A stretch of 64,000 nucleotides of DNA from Toxorhynchites rutilus septentrionalis (lineage: Eukaryota > Arthropoda > Insecta > Diptera > Culicidae), in contig NC_073746.1 in assembly GCF_029784135.1 (NCBI RefSeq), positions 34,887,378-34,951,377 on the forward strand, given 5' to 3'. The stretch's first letter is position 1. Each line of letters opens with the position of its first letter. Below the pieces are notes generated by a model, which saw only the letters and a list, made by a program, of their open reading frames with translations, did no database searches and had not been told where the DNA came from. Below, piece after piece: positions 56,121-64,000 of this stretch. Made by a program: the position numbers and the translations under genes.

Positions 56121-57918
56121 GAAGCTTGTAAATTTTTGATTTTTCAAAATTAACTTGTTTTCAATCTTCGTTCAATATTCCTATGCGGGTAAACTAGATC
56201 TACTAGAATCTAATTTTTCGAAAATGTAATATTGTTATTTTGAGGAGTTCATTGGCTTCAATTTGATATGTCGATTATTTGAATCGGCCCAGTAGTTCAA
56301 AAGTTAGGAATTTTTAAAAAGTAATTTTTGGAAAAAGGGACAAAATGATTATTCGAACCTTCACTTAACTTTGGAGAATTATTTCCCAAAAACGAAAAAA
56401 ACACCTCTCTGATTTTTGAATATGTTATGGCCGGATTTCATGCCAGCTCGTCTTAGGAGTTGGCAGCACCATCTCAGATTGCAGTGAAACGTTATGGGTG
56501 TAAAGACATTGGACATTTAAGCAACTTTGCATACTTGAAATCTTCGAGAAAGAATTAAACTACTTTTTAAAAAGGGCCAATTTTTTTTCTTTATTTTTTA
56601 CAAAAAATTATAACTCAAAAACTATAATATCTTCAAAACTCTGGTCAAAGAATGAAATGTAGGAAATTATTTAATTGTTCATAAAAGTATGCCAGAAAAT
56701 TAAAAAAAAATGAAAATGAAATGTTAAAAAATTTAAATTTATTTTTCTCAAAAACGTATTATTTTTTTCAATCCAAAAAAATATATGTGAATATCCCTTG
56801 CATTTTGCAACAAGCCACCCATACATCGAAAGATGGATTCTTTTACAGATATTTTCTTTGAATGAATTACTACTAATCCTTATTTTGTATAAAGTCAAGA
56901 TAGCGATATAGCGTATTCAAAACAGTTTTAGATCTCATTGAAATATGATTTTTTGTCGAAGACATCAACTTTCTATCTTTTATAGTGTCGGGTACACATG
57001 ATATTTTTGGATGGATACTCCTTAATCGAAATGTTACGAGTTAAACATTAATAGTAATTTTTCAAAGAAATAAGAAAAAGCTGTTGTTAGAAAGAAAAAT
57101 TCCCTGTAAAAGTAACCATCTTTCAATGTATGGGTGACTTATTGGAAATTGTGAGGCCTATTCATTTATATTTTTCAGAATATAAGAAAAAAACATAAAT
57201 TTGAGAAAAATTAATTTTAATTTTCGAAATATTTTTTATCCAATGAAATTTTGTTTTAAAAATTTATTTCATATTTTTTTATGAAAACATGAATAATTAC
57301 ATACATTCATTCTCTAACCATTTTGTAGGTCTTATAGTTTTAGAATTACGATTTTTTGAAAAAAAAACGATGAAAAAAGAACTTGAAATCTGAAAAAAAA
57401 ACAACTACCGTAAAACCTGTTTTTGTGCGAATTTGTTTTGGTGCGATTTTCTGTTCTTGTGCGGTTTTTTTTTTTTTGTGCGGTATATGAAAAGAAGCAT
57501 ATTTGAAGAAGTTATCGTCCATTTAGTTTTTTTCGATGGTTTATATGCATTTCAGTGCGAAAAAAGTATATTTGCGTCTCAATTATCCATTTCTGAAATC
57601 ATTCCCCTCCTCCCATCAAATGCTCTAAGTTTTTTCTAAGTTTTTGCACGACATGATTTCTAACAGCAACACGTTTCGACATGCAACTAAAAGCACAAAA
57701 CAGTCACGGGCAACCGAAAAGGCAAACTGTCCCATCGCAAAACAGGGAAACAAATGGAAATTGAACATTGAGCGGCGTGGATTTGAGTTATTTTCCTGGG
57801 GGAAACTTTTTTTATGCGGTCCCTATCTACCGCACAAAAAAAAAGTTATTTTCAAATGGTGTACCGAACAAGACTTTTTTAAAGCTACTGGTAAAGTTTT
57901 GTCGAATACGTTATATCG

Positions 57919-57971
57919 CCAATAAGTCACTCGTACATTGCCCATCTTGCAATGTACGAGTGACTTATTGG
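57919..57971. repeat. perfect 23-bp hairpin with 7-base loop
   Basis: CCAATAAGTCACTCGTACAT then TGC is followed by CCATCTT and then by its exact inverse. The related single-arm sequence at 57120-57160 lacks the second arm. Confidence 0.88.
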
Positions 57972-58261
57972 AAATTTTAAAGGCTATTCAGATAATTTTT
58001 TTGAGAATTTCAAACGATACGGTTTTGAGATAAATTAGAATTTTTTAAATATTTTTTTTCATTGTAATTTTTGTTTAAAAAAATGTTGGTATTTGTTTAT
58101 GAAAATTCAAACGATTCCCTAGATTTCATTGTTTGACCAAAATTTTGTAGATATTATAGTTTTCGGTTTATAAATTTTTGTAAAAAATTAATAAAAAAAA
58201 ATTGATTCTTTTTAAAAAAAATCTTTTTCGAAGATTTCAAGTATGCAAAATTGCTTGAATG

Positions 58262-58294
58262 CGTTGTGGGTGTAAAGACATTACACCCACAACG
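58262..58294. repeat. perfect 14-bp hairpin with 5-base loop
   Basis: CGTTGTGGGTGTAA, AGACA, TTACACCCACAACG. The mirror arm at 56493-56516 has only one strand of it (CGTTATGGGTGTAAAGACAT). Confidence 0.88.
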
Positions 58295-58689
58295 GTTCAC
58301 TGCAATCTGAGATGGTTCTGTCAATGGTCATTCGAGTTGGCTTGATATTCGTCTATGTAAAAAAACTTCAGCTTTCAAGAAAAAAATATAATGAGATATA
58401 GTGCTCTTGGTCCCGAAACCATGTAAACTATAAAAAATGGGCATAACAAAACACAAACCAATGTTTTGCAAGTATAATTTTTTTCAAAGACTAGTTAATT
58501 GACTGTAATTTAATTTGTCTGGGACTGGGGTCATCTGAATTGGTTCAATGGCTCAAAAGTAATGAATTTAAATAAAAAGTTTTTTTTAATTCTCTGCAAA
58601 ATCACCGCACGCACCCCGTATATACAGTGAAATAAAATTGAAGACTGTATATAATCTTATCCGCCATGTCTCAAATACAATACGCTTTT

Positions 58690-59280
58690 CTTTTCATATT
58701 TTGACGTGGGACTACGTCTAACCGGAGTATATGGGAGGTAAAATGAAAACCTAAACACCGAACATGCAGGAAAAAATGAAAGATTCCAAATGCTTATAAC
58801 TCGAACATTTCTTACTGGATCGGAAAGATGTTTGCATCAATTGATACGGAATATTTCTATAGCAATTAATAAAATGTTATGTTTCATTAGATAAACAATT
58901 GAAAAACTATGAAATGTCAAGCGTTATCTAAACGCCCTAACTGCCTGGTTTCGATTGGCCCGATTTACGGTTTCCCTAACACAGACTTATAATTCAATGA
59001 ACTTGTGGGAATCCGCTTAGCGAATATACACGAAAGAAGGGATTATTTTTGTTCCAACTGAGCTGTGTTTCCCTAACACAGACTTCAAAATCAATGTGCC
59101 TGGGGGAATCCACTTTGCAAATACATGAAAGCCGGGGGTATTTTTTTCCGATTGAAATGTGTTTCCCTAACACAGACTTCAAATCCATGGAGCGTGCGGA
59201 AATTGGCATTGCAAATACATGCAAGTCGGAATCATTTTTATTCCAACTGAAATGTGTTTCCCTAACACATTCATGAATTT
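58690..59280 (+). repeat. 94-bp-unit composite repeat: head block plus three units
   Basis: It opens with TTTTGACGTGGGACTACGTC, passes the GATGTTTGCATCAATTG block, and ends in units of GTGTTTCCCTAACACAGACT...GGGGGTAT with phrase starts at 59065, 59159 and 59252, a period of about 94 bp. Frames of about 75 codons here arise from the tandem repeat and are not genes. Confidence 0.72.
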
Positions 59281-59354
59281 TTGAAACTTTTTTTGCATAT
59301 CAGTTTTGATCGCAAATTAGAAGTTTTTATGTAATTGAAAATAAAAATGCTCAT

Positions 59355-59575
59355 AATTAACACCCTTCTAAATGCAGTCATTTTCGAAATATTTGAAACA
59401 AATTTGGACGTAAGGGTTTAATCAAAAGTATTTTGAACTAGTGCAATTTAAATAAATTTCATGGACGTGATAGTATAACATGACAAACATATTAAAAGAG
59501 CCTAAGCAAGACAATAAATTAGGTTTTAAAAATTCAAAAAAAAAAGGTTGTAAAAAACATTTTCGCCATCTTATA
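59355..59575 (+). repeat. direct repeat, partner 63150-63365
   Basis: CACCCTTCTAAATGCAGTCA through GGTTGTAAAAAA and TTCGCCATC matches the partner at over 90 percent by eye. In the partner the DNA continues into the 10050-type repeat. Confidence 0.8.
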
Positions 59576-59699
59576 TTTGTTTTTAAAACTTAAAAATGAT
59601 TTATATTTTTGATGGATTTTTTTAAATTAAAAACTATGTATTTGAGATATTGCATTTTTTTTGCAAATAAAAAAGTAATATTTTTCACTTAGTATATAT

Positions 59700-62000
59700 T
59701 TTTCACATTTAAACATCTATTCTGTACTGTACTCATACTAAGACACCATTCCGGTACGACTCATAGCCTTGAAATAGAATTGATAAAATATTTCTCTTAC
59801 TAAAACCGAAACCCTATTCCTATAATTCCTATTGAAGACTCATATTTCCTCTAATCCAAAACAAATAGAAACTTCAAATATAAAAGACTCTTGTTTTGTA
59901 ATTATTGCGTTTTCATTTGAATCTACTCTTCTAATGAATATAAAGTTATAGAGCAAGCTTACCCATCTAAAACTGTATAATGGGGTCGCTTGGTTTATCA
60001 CGTTGAACATGCACGTTTATGTAACGCTGACAAAACGCTCGCATTGAACTAGTTTCTTCCACAAATTCAAAAACAACGTCAATTCCTGGCACATTTCACC
60101 ACCAACCCAGTTTAAAAGCGAGTGCGAGATCATTTGGATTGAACAAAGCATCAACGTGATTTGCGATTTCCTTAACCAACTCCACTCCACCGTTTTTCAG
60201 TTTTTTTCCGCCCAAAGTGGCAGAACGAGAATTTTTAGTTCCCATGTGTTCTAGGATGTCTCCGCGGATTCCGTTTACATCCCAGTCGATGAGGGCTGGG
60301 AAATCTGTTTGTTTTCCTAGGGTGATGGCGATGGAATGGTGGAGTGGACGAAAAACTAAAAGCGTCTTTTTTTTACAAGAGTTGAACAATTCTTTTCAGC
60401 AATAACTATTTAGTTGATGGAATGCGAAATAGATCGAATTGAAGCATTCTCTGGCAAAACAGTGCATATTCAGCCGTGCAGAAAACTATCAGCTGTGCGA
60501 ATACATTCATTATGTGAACTTCTAAACAGTTGAACAGACTAAAAGTAATTTCATCTTTTCAAACGTTGTCAATAAAAGGTGTGAAATAAGTCATATAGAC
60601 TTGAGAAACGAGAATAGATGTATTCTTCTGCATTCATAAACTCTGATAGAATTGCTCTTGGTTGGCGTCAGCTACGCATTTCTCAAACTTTTCATTACCC
60701 CTTCCAATGCTGGGGTTATTGTGATAAAGCATCTCCTGAATGTTTTCCGCTTTCCGCTGACGAGGCATCGAATGCCAGTCAACTCAGGCATCCAACAAAA
60801 CCAAATCACAATCATCCCATCAACAACAGAATCACCCCTATCACGGGAAAACAACAGCAAAAACATAGCAGAATTTATTATTTACCAACGTTAATTGCTA
60901 GCACAATCGGAAACCCGATGGAACATCTGTTGAGGCTCTCAAGGGCCTTCTCGGGAGGAGACTTTCTAGAAACGTAAAAGCGTGCCCGTGAACGGAGAAT
61001 CATGCTTAGAGTACCATTCCACTCAACCCAAAACCACAGCCAAAATGATAATGGTAACATAATATTTCTGAATATTCCCATTTCGAGGAAAGTGCGTTCC
61101 GATATTCCACCATTAGCGACAATTAATTCCTCCGACGGTCACAGAATGGATGCTCGGGTTTCATCGAAGCCATGCGATGTATTCCGGAGCACAGACAAGG
61201 ATTTGTGAGTGTGCCGTGTGCTTCGCCGAACAAACGGGTTGAGTCCTGGCCGAACACGTGTCACATCCAGCTTTCGATGAGCGGATTGAATCTCTTTCTC
61301 ACCCAACGTACTGTCAGTGATAGTGTACTGGCAACATGAAATGAGAACACACTTTTATTCATCACAATTATTCCTCCCCCCGAAAAACCATTAGCATCAA
61401 AGTACGGGACTTTGTTTGGTTGAGATTTGCTTAATTTTTCAACCATGCCCCGAATGGGGCATGCGCCACAATATTAATCTACTTCATTATTCACCTAAAA
61501 TACGACAATTTCTGTCACCGCTGAACCACAATTACCGACGATTAATATCGTAAACATTGTGAATGGATGGCATTAATGTGGTTCCAAAATGAAAGGCGAA
61601 CAGAAACGTGAAACAAAAACGCCACAGCGAAAAAATAAAACGGAGCAAAACGTTCGTCCGCCTCTAGTCCATCAAATAATCCGCTAAGTCGTCAGGCCAT
61701 AAATTTGGTGATTAATACAACAACGGAAAACGGGACGTGATTTATCCGGACCGATTTATCCCGGGCTGGCCTCTAGAGGTGGAAATCTCTTCTTTTTTGG
61801 CCCTGATTGGGCCATTCATTCTTTTGGGGCGGGAGAGTGGCAAGTCGTAGAAGTGACTGAGCACAATTCAACTTTGCTTTGATCCTTATTAATTACGAGT
61901 TAAGTCGATTTACCTAGTTATTAGTTATTTTTCTATGTTACCCTTATCGGGCGTCTGGATGAGAAACGGCATTCATACTCCGACCGATTTTCGGACAAAT
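59700..62000. other. mostly unique-looking DNA, no gene recognised
   Basis: It is less AT-rich and not visibly repeated in the window. A 97-codon minus-strand frame (60096-60389) and several frames at 60618-61208 have no known domain. Possible intron or intergenic host sequence. Confidence 0.4.
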
Positions 62001-62021
62001 CGGTTTGTGGTAATGTGTGAG

Positions 62022-62107
62022 GCCTGCGGAAGTTACTTGTTGTATGATGAGTGTTGTTAATCATAAATAAAATTGATATAGATGTCGAATCACACTATTC
62101 CGCAGGC
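62022..62107. repeat. 10-bp inverted pair, possibly a small solo element
   Basis: GCCTGCGGAA (62022) and TTCCGCAGGC (62098) are perfect inverses 66 bp apart. Outside them stand TGTGAG and GTTACTC. Too little for a family call. Confidence 0.4.
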
Positions 62108-62129
62108 GTTACTCGGGACGCCAAAAAAG

Positions 62130-62900
62130 GAGGACTATCTAAATATATATAAATAAAAGTGTAAGGCATAATCCGTTGGTAAGCGGAAACCCCGAAGGAT
62201 GGATGGTCCGATTTTAGCCTTCTTTATTTTGTTGTATTCGTCTCTTCCCGTAGATCAATATAGTGGAAAGAAAAACCGGAAAATTTTCGGAAAACTCTGA
62301 AGGAAGATCGGAAAATTCGGAAAATTGATTTCCCACATGTTCGAAAATTACATCATAATAAGCGTTGTTAGTCGAAATTGACCTTGATCGTAAGTGGAAA
62401 TGGATTTTCAGGCGAAATAACGCATTTCCATATCTTATCTATATAAACAAAAAATGTAAGGCAAAATCTGTTGGTTAGCGGAAAACCCGAGGAAGGAATG
62501 GTTCAATTTGAGTCATCTATATTTCGTTGTATTCGTCTCTTCCCGTAGATCAATATAGCGGAGAGAAAAATTGTAAAATTCGGAATATTGAATTCCCATA
62601 TTTCCTACAATTAGCTATGCGTTGTTAGTCCATTTGATGTTGGCGCTAACGAAATTGATTTTTTTTTTCGAAAGTGGAAAAGGATTTTCAGACGGAATAA
62701 CGCATTCCTATATCTTCTATCTATATAAACAAAAATTGAAGGCCAAATGTGTTGGTGTGCCCTAAACCCGAGGAAGAAATGGTCCGATTTGAGCTGTCTT
62801 TATTCCATTCAACGGAGAAACATGTTATTTTCAAATGCTTGAAAAATCTTTTTATTTATTTATTTATTTATTATTTATTTATTTATTTATTTACTTTGTC
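62130..62900 (+). mobile_element. three tandem Helitron-like heads
   Basis: The phrase TCTATATAAACAAAAA-TG followed by AAGGC, GTTGGT, AAACCCGAGGAAG and ATGGTCCGATTTGA-type text occurs at about 62140, 62445 and 62720, each time with CTTTATTT-GTTGTATTCG or TTTATTCCATTCAACGGAGA. The third copy runs into the ACGGAGAAACATG block of H1/H2. No tail CTAG is seen. Confidence 0.55.
62848..62894. repeat. (TTTA)n microsatellite
   Basis: About eleven TTTA units with one interruption. Confidence 0.92.
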
Positions 62901-63149
62901 TTCGAAAAAAATCGTACAGACTGTTATTAATTTAAATTCTTTATCCTATTCTTGAAACCTCCTTGCTTATATTATAGTCAAAATAGTCGGAAACATCGTT
63001 GAATGCTCGTAAACTTGCACTGAGTGGCTTGTTGTGCCCGTAGTTCGTCCTGTGGAGGGGGATATTGATCGCATTATGATTGCGAAGCAAACGAGATGGA
63101 GCGTTCAAGTTAACTTGCTGGAACAGAGCGGAACAATCAGTTCTGGTCA

Positions 63150-63500
63150 TAGTGCACCCTTCTAAATGCAGTCATTTTCGAAATATTTAAAACAAATTTG
63201 GACGTAAGGGTTTAATCAAAAGTATTTTGAACTAGTGTAATTTAAATAAATTTCATGAACGTGATGGTATTATATGACAAACATATTAAAAGGGCCTAAA
63301 CAAGACAATAAATTAAGTTTTAAAAGATAAAAAAAAAGGTTGTAGAAAATAATTTCGCCATCGAATCAGTCGGACATTGTCCCGTAGATGGGCAGCTTCT
63401 CGACCGAAACCGGTCGACATTTAAGGTAATTTTAAAACCGTTCAAATAGTAAGAACAATGAGTGTTTGTCTTGTCTCGCGTCGCGTCTTAGTGGAAGACG
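63150..63500 (+). repeat. dispersed repeat combining the 59355- and 10050-type blocks
   Basis: 63150-63365 matches 59355-59575. 63365-63500 matches 10095-10240 (GTCGGACATTGTC...TTGTCTTGTCTCGCG). The junction is at CGCCATCGAATCAGTC. 63500-63730 holds nothing recognised. Confidence 0.7.
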
Positions 63501-63732
63501 GCGTAATGCATAGCGGACAAATTTACGTTGGACGGATTCAACTCTCAATATGCTGTTGTGGTAATATGGAGCCCACACAACCGAAGAATACTACAGAATC
63601 GAGCGAATTATTTTTTTTTCACTTCCAGCTGCTGATGTAAAATCATACCAAGACATATTGTTTAAAACACTTTGCACCAATCCCACAGAACAGTGTTGTT
63701 TAAAAAAACACACATTCACGCACATTCCATAG

Positions 63733-64000
63733 CTAGCGAACTCGCTAGCTAAGGTGGGCGCTTCAGAAGGCACACTTTTTGAAAGGCAAATTGCTTATAA
63801 TGAATTTTTTTCACATGAGTTCGTGATGTTGGTTACACACATGAAGATGAGTTCGGTCGTTGGTTACACACGATTATCCCTAAGGTCACGACGAATGCAT
63901 GGTTCAAGGGATTGAATGTAGGTCGGGATTTCATTCGCGTGATTTCTCGGCTTATGTCCAATCACTACAACCTAAACGCGCATCTTTATCGCATTGGGCT
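63733..64000 (+). pseudogene. I-type LINE ORF2 fragment, cut by the window end
   Basis: Plus-strand translation gives ANSLAKVGASEGTLFERQIA (RNase H end) and, after a frame change near 63810-63845, EDEFGRWLHTIIPKVTTNAW and FKGLNVGRDFIRVISRLMSN, which matches the C-terminal part of the minus-strand LINE proteins at 28841 and 33948. It is closest to the latter. The element continues beyond 64000. Confidence 0.72.

Larger units (their letters stand above)
56440..58355. mobile_element. large AT-rich fold-back element with local hairpins
   Basis: The outer arms are inverted: CATCTCAGATTGCAGTGAAA...GGGTGTAAAGACATT...TTTGCATACTTGAAATCTTCGA at 56470-56555, mirrored at 58220-58325. Inner segments around GACTTATTGGAAATT, CAATGTATGGGTGA and CACCCATACATCG repeat in both directions. 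Two arms contain perfect local hairpins that the mirror arm lacks. Open frames inside have no known motif. Confidence 0.7.

Noticed and set aside
59000..59280. opposed frames of about 75 codons rich in repeated peptide
   Set aside because: They are generated by the 94-bp tandem units, whose period is not a multiple of three, and are not shared as protein by other copies.
60096..60389. 97-codon minus-strand frame that looks partly protein-like
   Set aside because: No known family, no upstream exon or promoter visible, and only one copy. Not enough to call a gene.
62022..62107. inverted GCCTGCGGAA pair as a tiny transposon or solo LTR
   Set aside because: The outer edges show no target duplication, and no second copy was found in the window.

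Overview
The window looks like repeat-rich nuclear DNA from a mosquito (Culicidae, most likely an Aedes-type genome). I infer this from the element mix: a DD34D mariner, a DD37E Tc1/mariner element of the kind known from mosquitoes, an I-clade LINE with a three-knuckle Gag, an RTE-like LINE, tRNA-derived SINEs, Helitron-like elements ending in CTAG, Ty3/gypsy and BEL-like LTRs, PIF/Harbinger, hAT, pogo-like and TTAA-flanked elements. The species call is inference. I found no convincing single-copy host gene. All recognisable coding sequence belongs to transposable elements.

Layout. 1-6.3 kb is a nest: a Helitron-like element was entered by a mariner, the mariner by a 603-bp BEL-like solo LTR, and the solo LTR edge by a 4.4-kb gypsy element with identical LTRs. 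6.8-15.4 kb holds a fold-back element, a truncated transposase, a dispersed composite repeat that carries a histone-type mRNA 3' stem-loop, SINE pieces, a decayed Tc1-like copy and a TTAA-flanked MITE. 15.86-20.16 kb is a complete PIF/Harbinger element. Its two genes lie on opposite strands and interlock: each gene's last exon sits inside the other's intron. 20-28.3 kb is AT-rich repeat (fold-backs and a second copy of the stem-loop composite). 28.5-32.1 kb is an I-type LINE with an open ORF1 and a shortened ORF2 that joins an endonuclease start directly to an RNase H end. 32.14-34.73 kb is a hAT-like element with an 8-bp target duplication that contains other elements. 35-39.1 kb holds fold-back and TA-flanked elements. 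39.1-42.1 kb is the most unique-looking DNA. 42.1-45.8 kb has a near-complete mariner, an RTE-like LINE 3' part and a LINE 5' part in opposite orientation. 46.5-52.5 kb is a stack of pogo/Tc1-type elements, including a DD37E element whose empty site exists as a paralogue at 55.7 kb. 52.5-59.3 kb is AT-rich fold-back DNA with striking perfect hairpins. 59.3-63.7 kb is mostly unrecognised DNA with Helitron-head repeats. The window ends inside another I-type LINE on the plus strand.

How the parts relate. The nest orders the insertions: Helitron, then mariner, then BEL-like LTR, then gypsy. In the Harbinger element the DDE transposase and the MADF/BESS protein are the usual two-gene pair of that superfamily. 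The MADF gene looks intact, while the transposase has one short frameshift. The boundary, splice-site and duplication calls were made by direct reading of the sequence. Family names rest on recognised motifs, not on searches.
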